Assembly (NCBI RefSeq): GCF_037027445.1
Contig: NZ_JBANDL010000002.1
Coordinates: 310,001-374,000, forward strand
Length of the DNA: 64,000 bases
Direction: 5' to 3'
From: Lysobacter firmicutimachus
GTDB lineage: Bacteria > Pseudomonadota > Gammaproteobacteria > Xanthomonadales > Xanthomonadaceae
Made by a program: the position numbers and the translations under genes. The notes beneath the pieces are model-generated. The model was not told the DNA's origin. It was given only the letters and a program-made list of their open reading frames with translations, and made no database searches. Shown one piece after another: positions 56,357 through 64,000 of this stretch. The first letter of the stretch is position 1. Each line of letters opens with the position of its first letter.

Positions 56357-57223
56357 TCAGGCGATCCAGTCGGGCTGGAAATAGCGGATTCGGCCGTCCG
56401 GATTGAGCAGCGGACGGTGATAGCGCGCGCCTTCGAAGTAGTAATGGCTGACCTGGCTGTGGCGAGTGCGCGCCGGATCGACGCGCGGCGACCCGCCGTG
56501 CAGCAGGTTGGCGGCCCAGACGAAGGCCTGGCCCTTGCGGATCGTCGCCAGCGCCGGCGCGATCCCGGCGCGTTCGACCACGCGCTCCATGTAGGTTTCG
56601 TAGAGCCGGTAGTTGTGCCCGACATCGTGCACCGGCGGGTGGCGGCGCAATTCCCGCCACCAGCGCCGCGGCGAGAGCGGGCCGTCGCGCATCGGCGCGC
56701 GTTGTGCGCCGAGATCGGGCTCGGCGAACACGTCGGGCATCTTCGCTTCAGGGAGTTTGTGGCTGCCGGGGTAGTAAACGACGGCACCGTTGTACTCGTC
56801 GATGTCTTCCAGGGCCACCCATACGCCGCACATGCGTCCGGCGGGATCGGAGTTGAAGTGGACCGTGTCCGAATGGACCCGTTGCTGGGTGCCGACGCGG
56901 AAGTTGAGAGTCTGGAACGGCAGCGGTTTGCGTCCGTGCAGTTCGGCCAGCGTCGCCAGCACGGCCGGCGCGCAGGCGATGGCCTTGACGGCGGGCTCTT
57001 GCCGCCAGGCGTCCTGGAGCCGCTCCACCGTGCGCCCGTCTTGATAGAGCAGGCCGTTGCCGACGCGCTCGCGCACGCCGTCGATGAGGTCGGGATCGAT
57101 TTGCGGGTCGATGACCAGATAGCCCTGGTCGGCGAATTGCTGCTTCTGCTCGGCGGTCAGCACGTGGATGTCCTGGGCGGGAGGCGGCCGCGCGGCGAGC
57201 GGCCGGCGCGGAACGCGGGCCAT
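56357..57223 (-). CDS. Phytanoyl-CoA dioxygenase family protein (PhyH-like)
   Basis: The 288-residue protein has the non-haem Fe(II)/2-oxoglutarate motif: the HSDTVHF His-x-Asp pair near 118 and a distal His in AANLLHGGSPRVDPARTRHSQVSHYYFEG near 228, followed by the 2-oxoglutarate-binding Arg. The start of the domain is LTAEQKQQFADQGYLVIDPQID. It would hydroxylate an unknown small molecule. It lies between the two paralogous secreted-protein genes on the opposite strand. The ATG 57223 has a poor ribosome site, so a start nearer the domain (GTG at HVLTAEQ) is possible. Confidence 0.82.
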   Translation of the reverse strand: MARVPRRPLAARPPPAQDIHVLTAEQKQQFADQGYLVIDPQIDPDLIDGVRERVGNGLLYQDGRTVERLQDAWRQEPAVKAIACAPAVLATLAELHGRKPLPFQTLNFRVGTQQRVHSDTVHFNSDPAGRMCGVWVALEDIDEYNGAVVYYPGSHKLPEAKMPDVFAEPDLGAQRAPMRDGPLSPRRWWRELRRHPPVHDVGHNYRLYETYMERVVERAGIAPALATIRKGQAFVWAANLLHGGSPRVDPARTRHSQVSHYYFEGARYHRPLLNPDGRIRYFQPDWIA

Positions 57224-57446
57224 CTTGCCGTGGCCGGTCCGTGACGGCCACCGCCGTTCGGCGGTAACCGTGTCCGGGCCGACGAACGGCAATCCCAACG
57301 CGACCCGGAATCCGGCGCGCAGTTCCCCGCGATCCCGTCGTCTGCGTCGCGGTATCCGCGCCGGCAGCTTCCTACACTCGCAGGCGGTGCGGCGCGGCCG
57401 CGCCCGCGGGCCGGGGGCCCGACGACACGAACCAATGGAGGGGTTT

Positions 57447-57878
57447 ATGCAGACCAGCAAGACCTGGGTGTTGGGCGCGGCCTTGTCGTTGTTCGCCTTG
57501 GCGGCGGCTCCGTCGCCGGCGCGGGCCGGCGACGTCAGCAATGCGGCGGTGAGCTGCTTCGTCGACACCTATGCCTTCGACGTGCCCGAAGTCGGCACCT
57601 GCAGTTCGATCTGGCGACCGGGTTCGGCGGACAACCCGAGCACCGCGTTGTTCCAGGTGACCGGCGTCGGCGCGGGCAATTACGCCTATGCCTGGCGCAA
57701 CCTGGAGAACAACACCGCGCCGGCCGGTTGCGGCAATGCGCCGTACTGTCAGATGACCATCTACACCGATGTCTACGGCGACGGCCAGGCGACGCTGCAG
57801 GTGACCATCACCGATCTGGACACCGGCGCGGTGCGGCAGGTGCAGGCGACCGCGTTCTACTACGACGGGTTCACCTGA
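57447..57878 (+). CDS. Small secreted four-cysteine protein, paralogue B
   Basis: The 143-residue protein has a signal peptide (MQTSKTWVLGAALSLFALAAAPSPARA) and mature start GDVSNAAVSCFVDTY. It has four cysteines in the same order as paralogue A, and the shared end TDLDTGAVRQVQATAFYYDG. The start ATG 57447 follows the same CCAATGGAGGGGT leader as paralogue A. The family is not one I can name; a beta-sandwich fold is likely from the alternating pattern. It ends before a strong bidirectional hairpin. Confidence 0.75.
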   Translation: MQTSKTWVLGAALSLFALAAAPSPARAGDVSNAAVSCFVDTYAFDVPEVGTCSSIWRPGSADNPSTALFQVTGVGAGNYAYAWRNLENNTAPAGCGNAPYCQMTIYTDVYGDGQATLQVTITDLDTGAVRQVQATAFYYDGFT

Positions 57879-57900
57879 TCGCGCGGCGCGCACCGCGACG

Positions 57901-57938
57901 CAACGAACGAGGGCGCCACGAGGCGCCCTCGTTCGTTG
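57901..57938. terminator. 17-bp perfect hairpin, bidirectional terminator
   Basis: CAACGAACGAGGGCGCC (57901-57917) and its exact complement (57922-57938) flank an ACGA loop, between the convergent stops of the secreted-protein gene and the NDH-2-like gene. There is no long U-run, but the stem is very stable. Confidence 0.75.
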
Positions 57939-57960
57939 CCCGTGCGGACCGGGGCGGCGC

Positions 57961-59223
57961 TCAGGACGGATCGGGCTTGCCGCCGAAAATGATCCGCGCA
58001 TGGCGTTGGTAGGTGAAGTACGCCCACGACCAGTTGAGCATCACGATCAGGCGGTTGCGGAAGCCGATCAGGAAGAACACGTGCGCGGCCAGCCAGAACG
58101 CCCACGCCAGGAAGCCGGAGAAGCGCAGGCCGCGCAAGTCGACCACCGCGGCGCGGCGGCCGATGGTGGCCAGGTTGCCGTAGTCGACGTAGGCGAACGG
58201 CGTTGTGGGCTTGCCGCGCATCCGGGCGCGGATGGCGCGGGCGACGTAACTGCCCATCTGCTTGGCCGCCGGCGCCACGCCGGGCACCGGCTGGCCGTTG
58301 GCCTGTTTGAGGCTGGCCAGGTCGCCGGCGACGAAGATTTCCGGATGCCCGGGCACGCTGAGATCGGGCTGCACCTGGACTCGGCCGGCGCGGTCGCGCG
58401 GCGCATCGAGCAGCGCGCCGAGCGGCGAGGCGGCGACGCCGGCGGCCCACAGCACGGTGCGCGCGGCGATGCGGTCCTCGCCGAGCCGATAGCCTTCGCC
58501 GTCGATCGCGCCGACCGGGGTGCCGGTGACGACCTCGACTCCCAGCCGCTGCAACTGCGCGCTGGCCTTGGCCGACAGCGACTCCGGAAAGCTCGCCAGC
58601 ACCCGCGGCCCGGCTTCGATCAGTCGCACCTTGGCCTGCGCCGGATCGATGCGGCGGAATTCGCGGCGCAGAGTGTGGCGCGCGATCTCGGCCAGGGTGC
58701 CGGCCAGTTCGACCCCGGTCGGGCCGCCGCCGACCACGGCGAAGTGCAGCCAGGCCGCGCGTTCGGCTTCGCTCTGCGCGGCCTCGGCGCGTTCGAAGGC
58801 GAGCAGCACCCGGCGCCGGATCAGCAGGGCGTCGTCGAGGGTCTTCAGCCCGGGCGCGTTCGGCGCCCACTCGTCGTGGCCGAAGTAGGCGTGGGTGGCG
58901 CCGCTGGCGAGCAGCAGGTAGTCGTAGCCGATCGCCTCGCCGTCGGCCAGGCGGACCTGGCGCGCGCCGGCGTCGAGGGCGACGACTTCGCCCAGCCGCA
59001 CTTCGGCATTGGCCTGCTTGCGCAGGATGTGGCGCAGCGGTGCGGCGATGTCGGGCGCCGACAGGCCGGCGGTGGCGACCTGGTACAGCAGGGGTTGGAA
59101 CAGATGATGGTTGCGGCGGTCGATCAGGGTGATGCGCACGTCGGCGCTGGCCAGCGCACGCGTCGCCCACAATCCGCCGAACCCGCCGCCAACGATGACG
59201 ACGTGTTTGCGCGAATCGCTCAT
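57961..59223 (-). CDS. NAD(P)/FAD-dependent oxidoreductase, type II NADH dehydrogenase-like
   Basis: The 420-residue flavoprotein has two dinucleotide folds: HVVIVGGGFGGLWATRALA for FAD at the N-terminus and FAVVGGGPTGVELAGTLAEIA near 160 for NADH. The GDLAS motif (FVAGDLASLKQ) and C-terminal hydrophobic region (FLAWAFWLAAHVFFLIGFRNRLIVMLNW) match NDH-2, a non-pumping NADH:quinone oxidoreductase at the inner membrane. It starts at ATG 59223, 16 bp after the transaldolase stop, so the two form a transcript. Confidence 0.87.
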   Translation of the reverse strand: MSDSRKHVVIVGGGFGGLWATRALASADVRITLIDRRNHHLFQPLLYQVATAGLSAPDIAAPLRHILRKQANAEVRLGEVVALDAGARQVRLADGEAIGYDYLLLASGATHAYFGHDEWAPNAPGLKTLDDALLIRRRVLLAFERAEAAQSEAERAAWLHFAVVGGGPTGVELAGTLAEIARHTLRREFRRIDPAQAKVRLIEAGPRVLASFPESLSAKASAQLQRLGVEVVTGTPVGAIDGEGYRLGEDRIAARTVLWAAGVAASPLGALLDAPRDRAGRVQVQPDLSVPGHPEIFVAGDLASLKQANGQPVPGVAPAAKQMGSYVARAIRARMRGKPTTPFAYVDYGNLATIGRRAAVVDLRGLRFSGFLAWAFWLAAHVFFLIGFRNRLIVMLNWSWAYFTYQRHARIIFGGKPDPS

Positions 59224-59239
59224 GGCCGATGGGTCTCCG

Positions 59240-60190
59240 TCAGCCGCGCAGGCGCTGCGCGAGCAGGTCTTCCAGCTTGCGCTGGTCGGCGGCGAAACGG
59301 CGGATGCCGTCGGCGAGCTTGTCGGTCGCCATGGCATCTTCGTTGTGCTGCCAGCGGAAGGCGGCCTCGTTCAGCGCGGCCTCCGGCGCGGCGCGGGCGC
59401 CGTCGTCGACCAGCGCGCGCGGCACTTCGCCCTGGGCGGCGTCGAGTTCGGCCAGCAGTTCCGGCGAGATCGTCAGGCGGTCGCAGCCGGCCAAGGCCAG
59501 GATCTGGCCGATGTTGCGGAAGCTGGCGCCCATCACCACCGTGGCGTAGCCGTGGCGCTTGTAGTAGTTCCAGATGCGGGTCACCGACTGCACGCCGGGG
59601 TCGTCCTGCGGCGTGGCCGGCTTGGCCGCGCCGTTGGCCAGGTGCCAGTCGAGGATGCGGCCGACGAAGGGCGAGATCAGATAGACCCCGGCCTCGGCGC
59701 AGGCGACCGCCTGGGCGAAGGAGAACAGCAGGGTCAGGTTGCAGTGGATGCCTTCGCGTTCGAGTTGCTCGGCCGCGCGGATGCCTTCCCAGGTCGAAGC
59801 GATCTTGATCAGCAGGCGTTCGCGGCCGATGCCGGCGCGTTCGTACAGTTCGACGATGCGCCGGGCCTGCGCCAGGGTGGCGTCGGTGTCGAAGCTCAGA
59901 CGCGCGTCGACTTCGGTCGAGACGCGGCCGGGAATCAGTTTGAGGATCTCGCCGCCGATCGCCACCGCCAGGCGCAGGCCGGCATCGCCGACGCGGGCGG
60001 ACAGGTCGGCGCCTTCGGCGGCGGCGAGCGCGGAATCGATCAGCGGCGCGTAGGCGGGCAGGGACGCGGCCTTGAGCAGCAGCGAGGGATTGGTGGTGGC
60101 GTCGAGCGGACGGAAGCGGGCGATCGCCTCGATGTCGCCGGTGTCGGCGACCACCGCGGACAGCGCGCGCAATTGTTCGAGCTGGGTCAT
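59240..60190 (-). CDS. tal: Transaldolase
   Basis: The 316-residue protein has class I transaldolase signatures [13 protein letters not shown] near 32 and the Schiff-base lysine in [19 protein letters not shown] near 130, plus [32 protein letters not shown]. Length matches the TalA/TalB type. It exchanges a three-carbon unit between sugar phosphates in the pentose phosphate pathway. It is first in a two-gene unit with the NDH-2-like gene and is divergent from the NYN gene. Confidence 0.95.
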   Translation of the reverse strand: MTQLEQLRALSAVVADTGDIEAIARFRPLDATTNPSLLLKAASLPAYAPLIDSALAAAEGADLSARVGDAGLRLAVAIGGEILKLIPGRVSTEVDARLSFDTDATLAQARRIVELYERAGIGRERLLIKIASTWEGIRAAEQLEREGIHCNLTLLFSFAQAVACAEAGVYLISPFVGRILDWHLANGAAKPATPQDDPGVQSVTRIWNYYKRHGYATVVMGASFRNIGQILALAGCDRLTISPELLAELDAAQGEVPRALVDDGARAAPEAALNEAAFRWQHNEDAMATDKLADGIRRFAADQRKLEDLLAQRLRG

Positions 60191-60362
60191 GGGGGATAGG
60201 TTTCGTCGTTGGGTTCTCGGCCATTTTCGCCCATCGCGCCGGCGCCGTCATGAGCGCGCCCTGAGCGGTGCGCGGCGGCGGTCGTGCCGCAACCGCGGTT
60301 GCGCTAGGCTGGCCGCAGCGGGCCGGCCGACCGGCCGGGCCGGAGGCAGGGAGGAGACGGGG

Positions 60363-61166
60363 ATGGCCGCAGAGGAAAAACGCATCGCGTTGCTGATCGA
60401 CGCCGACAACGCGCCGGCGGCGAAGATCGAGGCGATCCTGGCCGAGGTGGCCCGCTACGGCGTGGCCAACGTGCGCCGCGCCTACGGCAACTGGAAAAGC
60501 CAGAGCCTCAAGGGCTGGGAAGCGGTGCTGCACGAGTACGCGATCCGGCCGATGCAGCAGTTCGCCTACAGCAAGGGCAAGAATGCCTCCGACATGGCCC
60601 TGGTGATCGACGCCATGGACCTGCTGTACGCGCGCAACTTGGACGGCTTCGCGATCGTCTCCAGCGACGCCGACTTCACCCCACTGGTGATGCGGCTGTT
60701 GACCGAGGGCGCCAAGGTCTACGGCTTCGGCGAGCAGAAGACACCCGAACCGTTCGTCAACGCCTGCTCCAAGTTCACCTATCTGGAAGCGCTGGGCCAG
60801 CCGGCCGGCACCGACGCGCCGGCCGACGAGGCGCCGGCCACGCCGCCGCGCAGCGCCGGCGACCTGCGCGGCGACACCCGCCTGGTGCGCATGCTGCGGC
60901 GCGCGGTCGATGCGGTCGCCGGCGACGACGGCTGGTCGCACCTGGGCGCGGTCGGGCACCAGATCGGCAATCAGGCTTCGTTCGATTCGCGCAATTACGG
61001 CTACCGCAAGCTCAGCGATCTGATCGAGGCCAGCGGTTTGTTCGAGCTGCGCCGCGACAACCAGATCGTGTGGGTGCGCGACAAGCCCAAGGGCAAGGGC
61101 GCGGCGAAGCCCGCGCCGGCCCCGGTCGCGGCCGCGCCCGGCAAGCCGCGGCTCAAGGCCAAGTAA
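60363..61166 (+). CDS. NYN-domain ribonuclease-like protein with LOTUS/OST-HTH domain
   Basis: The 267-residue protein has a NYN (PIN-like) domain (residues 8-145) with acidic catalytic residues in IALLIDADNAPAAK, KNASDMALVIDAMDLLY and IVSSDADFTPLVMRL, then a LOTUS/OST-HTH domain (about 165-245; LVRMLRRAVDAVAGDDGWSHLGAVGHQIGN; FDSRNYGYRKLSDLIEASGLFEL). The lysine/alanine-rich tail could bind RNA. Such LabA-like proteins are presumed nucleases. GGAGGAGACGGGG precedes ATG 60363. Confidence 0.87.
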   Translation: MAAEEKRIALLIDADNAPAAKIEAILAEVARYGVANVRRAYGNWKSQSLKGWEAVLHEYAIRPMQQFAYSKGKNASDMALVIDAMDLLYARNLDGFAIVSSDADFTPLVMRLLTEGAKVYGFGEQKTPEPFVNACSKFTYLEALGQPAGTDAPADEAPATPPRSAGDLRGDTRLVRMLRRAVDAVAGDDGWSHLGAVGHQIGNQASFDSRNYGYRKLSDLIEASGLFELRRDNQIVWVRDKPKGKGAAKPAPAPVAAAPGKPRLKAK

Positions 61167-61228
61167 ACCGCGCCGCGCGCGTGGACGGTGCGCGGCATGG
61201 CACAGGCTCAACCCGGTTCAAGGACGAC

Positions 61229-62935
61229 ATGAGTAGGGTCACCGTTCCGCCTCCCGCCCGCACCGATCTGCCGACCCGCCGCCAGGCCTTGCTGTTCGTC
61301 TGCAAGGCCTGGGGCCTGCGCGCCATCCGGTTCTGGCGCGACGCGCGCGACCCGCAGCGCCCGCGCGCGCATGCGCCGGCGCGCAGCCTGCGCGAGGCGC
61401 CGGTGCTGGCCGAGTTCGACGGCGCGCTGTGGCCGCGCGACGAAGCCGATCCCTTGCTGGTCGCCGGCAAGCTGCAGAACCTGCGCGTGGCCTTGCGCCG
61501 GCTCGACGGCATCGAGGTGCCGGCCGGAGCGATGTTCGGTTTCTGGAAACAGATCGGTCGCGCGACCCGCGCGCGCGGCTATGTCAGCGGCCGCGAACTG
61601 CGGGAGGGCTGCGTGATTCCGGCGATCGGCGGCGGCCTGTGCCAGTTGTCCAACGCCTTGTACGACAGCGCGGTGCGCGCCGGCCTGGAGGTGGTCGAAC
61701 GGCACCGCCATTCGCGCACGCTGCCGGGTTCGCTGGCCGAGCAGGACCGCGACGCGACCGTGTTCTGGAACTACCTCGACCTGCGCCTGCGTGCGCCGTT
61801 CGCCTGGCGTCTGGAAGTCGCGATGGATGCGCAACGGCTACGCTTGCGCATTCGTGCCCTGGCCCGCGCCGAGGCGGCCCTGCCGCTGGCGCCGTCGCCG
61901 CGCCGCGCGAATTCGCTGGTCAACGATTGCGGCAGCTGCGGCCAGACCGAATGCCATCGCCATGCCGGGCCGGCCGCGCGCGGCCTGCGCCGGACCTGGT
62001 GGATGGAAGAGGCGTGGCCGGAGTTCCGCCGTCACCTGCAGGATCAGCGCGGCGAAGGCGATCGCGTGTTCGGCGCCGGCGGCGCGACGCTGCCGGCGCA
62101 GGCCGCGCACCGGCGGATCGCGCAATCGCTGGCCTGGCGGTACCGGCGCCGGCGCGGCCAGGCCTTGCCGCAGGTGCGGCTGGCGCAGCTGCAGGGCCAC
62201 GCGCGCGATCTGGCGCGGCGATTGCAGGCGCGCGATGTGGAACTGGTGCTGCCGCAGAGTCTGCTGCCGTTCCTGTGGCGCGACGGCGAACTGGCCGGGC
62301 GCCGCTATGCGGTGCAGATGACCGCGCTGCCGATGGCGGCGTTGCAGGACGAACTCGACCGCGCGGTGCGGCGCCACCCGCAATGCGCTTCGCTGCGCGA
62401 TTTCCGCGCCGACCCGCAGCTGATCGAGGACGAGTGGCAGGGCCTGCTCGGCGCGCAGACTTGGCTGAGCCCGCATGCGCAGGTGCTGGAGTTGGCCGGC
62501 GCGCGCGCCAACGCTCTGCCTTGGGTGTTGCCGCCGGCGTTGCAGCGCGTGCCGCGCGCGGCGGGCGCGCCGCCGCGGGTGCTGTTCGCCGCGTCGGCGC
62601 TGGCGCGCAAAGGCATCCACGAACTGCTCGAAGCGCTGCGCGGGGACGAGGTCGAGATCCTGCTGCCGCCGGGCGACAGCGAGCGCGGTCTCGATCCGGG
62701 GCGCGCCCGCCTGCGCCGCGTCGCCGGCTATGCGCAGGGCCTGAGCGAAGCCGATGCGGTGGCCTTGCCGGCCTGGGTCGAGCACCAGCCGCGCGCCTTG
62801 CTGAGCGCGATCGCCAGCGGCATTCCGGTGATCGCGACGCCGGCTTGCGGCCTGGGCGAGGCGCTGCGCTGGCGGCGCGTCGAGGCCGGCGATGCCGAGG
62901 GACTGCGCCGCGCCGTGCGCGACGCGCTGACCTGA
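61229..62935 (+). CDS. VanW-family protein with Cys motif and glycosyltransferase-like C-terminus
   Basis: The 568-residue protein has a VanW domain (about 60-230; DGIEVPAGAMFGFWKQIGRATRARGYVSGREL, PAIGGGLCQLSNALYDSAVRAGLEVVERHRHS), then the short cluster CGSCGQTECHRH near 235, and a C-terminal part (about 290-565) like a GT4 glycosyltransferase (VLFAASALARKGIHELLEAL; ADAVALPAWVEHQPRALLSAIASGIPVIATPACGLGE). VanW function is unknown. The order VanW plus glycosyltransferase in one chain suggests envelope glycan work. AAGGA precedes ATG 61229. Confidence 0.8.
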   Translation: MSRVTVPPPARTDLPTRRQALLFVCKAWGLRAIRFWRDARDPQRPRAHAPARSLREAPVLAEFDGALWPRDEADPLLVAGKLQNLRVALRRLDGIEVPAGAMFGFWKQIGRATRARGYVSGRELREGCVIPAIGGGLCQLSNALYDSAVRAGLEVVERHRHSRTLPGSLAEQDRDATVFWNYLDLRLRAPFAWRLEVAMDAQRLRLRIRALARAEAALPLAPSPRRANSLVNDCGSCGQTECHRHAGPAARGLRRTWWMEEAWPEFRRHLQDQRGEGDRVFGAGGATLPAQAAHRRIAQSLAWRYRRRRGQALPQVRLAQLQGHARDLARRLQARDVELVLPQSLLPFLWRDGELAGRRYAVQMTALPMAALQDELDRAVRRHPQCASLRDFRADPQLIEDEWQGLLGAQTWLSPHAQVLELAGARANALPWVLPPALQRVPRAAGAPPRVLFAASALARKGIHELLEALRGDEVEILLPPGDSERGLDPGRARLRRVAGYAQGLSEADAVALPAWVEHQPRALLSAIASGIPVIATPACGLGEALRWRRVEAGDAEGLRRAVRDALT

Positions 62936-63004
62936 GTCGGGCACGACCCGGCGTTGCCGGCCTGCGCTGCGTGCAGCGTTTCGGCGCGCGGCGCGCGCCG
63001 CCGG

Positions 63005-64000
63005 TCAATACAGATCGGCCGGGTCCACGTCCAACGACCAGCGCACCTTGCGCGTTTCCGGCGCGGCGTGGATCGCCGGCAATGCCGCGTCGAGCGCGGC
63101 GTGCAAGGCGCGCCGCTCCGGGGCCGACAGGATCAGCTGCGCGCGCAGGTAGCCGGCGCGGCGCGGCATCGGCGCCGGCACCGGGCCGTTGATCTCCAGC
63201 CCGCGCGCGTTGCCGTCGCCGCGGCGCCCGGCGGCGGCGCGCTCGAGCTCGCGCCGGGCCACCGCCAGGAACGCATTGGCCAGTTCGACTTGCTGCGCTT
63301 CGGCGCGGATCAGCGCCATGTGCGCGAACGGCGGGAATTCGGCGGCCTCGCGCTGGGCCAGCTCGGTTTCGGCGAACGCGGCATAGCCGCCCGCCAGCAA
63401 CGTGTGCAGCAGCGGATGGTCGGGGTGGTGGGTCTGCAGCAGCACTTCGCCGGGCTTGTTCGCGCGGCCGGCGCGGCCGGCGACCTGGATCAGCAACTGG
63501 GCGAGTTTTTCCGGGGCGCGGAAGTCGGCGCTGAACAAGCCTTCGTCGATGCCGACCACCGCGACCAGGGTCAGGTTGGGCAGGTCGTGGCCCTTGGCCA
63601 GCATCTGGGTGCCGACCAGCACGCCCGGCGCGGTGCCGAACTCGGCCAGCAGTTTTTCCAGCGCGTCGCGCTTCTGGGTGCTGCCGCGATCGATGCGCAG
63701 CACCGGAAATCCGGACAGGCGCGCGGCCAGCGATTCTTCGATGCGCTCGGTGCCGGCGCCCTGCGACTGCAAGGCCAGGCCGCCGCAGTCCGGGCAGGCA
63801 TCGGGCGCCGGCCGGCGGGTGCCGCAGTGGTGGCATTGCAGGCGCCGGCCGCCGCCGTGCACGGTCATCGGCGTGCCCTTGAGCGGGGTGCTGCAGCGCG
63901 GGCAGTGCGCGCTCCAGCCGCAGTCGTGGCACAGCAGCACCGGCGCATAGCCGCGGCGGTTCTTGAACACCAGCACCTGGCCGCCGGCACGCAGCTCGGC
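63005..64000 (-). CDS. priA: Primosomal protein N' (PriA helicase), C-terminal part
   Basis: The gene enters from the right edge and only its C-terminal 330-odd residues are visible. They contain the PriA zinc motifs (CHDCGWSAHCPRC; CHHCGTRRPAPDACPDCGG), helicase motifs (VLVGTQMLAKGHDLPNLTLVAVVGID, IQVAGRAGRANKPGEVLLQT) and the C-terminal domain ending SLDVDPADLY. PriA restarts stalled replication forks. The start lies outside the window. Confidence 0.95.
   Translation of the reverse strand, partial: AELRAGGQVLVFKNRRGYAPVLLCHDCGWSAHCPRCSTPLKGTPMTVHGGGRRLQCHHCGTRRPAPDACPDCGGLALQSQGAGTERIEESLAARLSGFPVLRIDRGSTQKRDALEKLLAEFGTAPGVLVGTQMLAKGHDLPNLTLVAVVGIDEGLFSADFRAPEKLAQLLIQVAGRAGRANKPGEVLLQTHHPDHPLLHTLLAGGYAAFAETELAQREAAEFPPFAHMALIRAEAQQVELANAFLAVARRELERAAAGRRGDGNARGLEINGPVPAPMPRRAGYLRAQLILSAPERRALHAALDAALPAIHAAPETRKVRWSLDVDPADLY

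Overview
The window is a very G+C-rich, gene-dense chromosomal segment. Its protein families and gene pairings are typical of Xanthomonadaceae, most probably a Lysobacter-type bacterium: NRPS clusters, a tal/NDH-2 pair, a GcvA-like LysR regulator, lipid A modification genes under a two-component system, and an RpoH with an intact RpoH box. This placement comes from protein style only; there is no rRNA marker. I see no tRNA, rRNA, CRISPR array, transposase or phage gene.

Layout. 0-4.5 kb: small housekeeping or stress genes (tautomerase, LysR regulator, azoreductase, HipA-like kinase with a DUF3037 partner, EcsC). 4.6-9.3 kb: a two-component system divergent from a PAP2 phosphatase and a phosphoethanolamine transferase, probably a lipid A modification and peptide-resistance island. 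9.3-15 kb: a patatin-like phospholipase and a stand-alone EntF-like NRPS (C-A-T-TE). 15.7-22.9 kb: a TetR gene under a near-perfect Fur box, a TPR protein, an RstAB-like two-component system, a small secreted CxC protein, a Tat lipoprotein hydrolase divergent from an MmyB-like HTH regulator with a perfect 8-3-8 palindrome between them, and a cupin/GST pair divergent from a MocR regulator.

24.4-39.4 kb (minus strand) is one tightly packed seven-gene biosynthetic operon. In transcription order it is NRPS (C-A-T), NRPS (C-A-T), NRPS (C-A-T-reductase), MFS exporter, MbtH-like protein, DUF6875-like protein, kynurenine 3-monooxygenase. It should make a short peptide released reductively as an aldehyde or alcohol. 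The middle module reads as glycine. The monooxygenase suggests a hydroxykynurenine-type building block or tailoring step. I cannot match it to a known product.

39.7-51.9 kb (plus strand) is a second coherent operon: class II aldolase, tandem-domain nucleotidyltransferase, GtrA-GT2 fusion, methyltransferase, GDPD-like phosphodiesterase, a GT-C membrane protein fused to a uridine-kinase-like P-loop kinase, HAD phosphatase, a GT87-like membrane glycosyltransferase and a DUF5916 outer-membrane protein. Most junctions are 1-4 bp overlaps. It looks like a complete pathway that makes, phosphorylates, activates, lipid-links and exports an unusual sugar or polyol. With the NRPS operon it is the best candidate for an undescribed system.

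52-54 kb holds a secreted protein with six 26-27-residue cysteine repeats and a decayed fragment of a DUF5916 gene, suggesting insertion or rearrangement. 54.1-64 kb returns to core functions: rpoH (preceded by a CIRCE-like inverted repeat), DUF1203, two paralogous four-cysteine secreted proteins flanking a phytanoyl-CoA dioxygenase-like gene, an NDH-2-like oxidoreductase, transaldolase, a NYN-LOTUS protein, a VanW-glycosyltransferase fusion and the C-terminal part of PriA running off the right edge.
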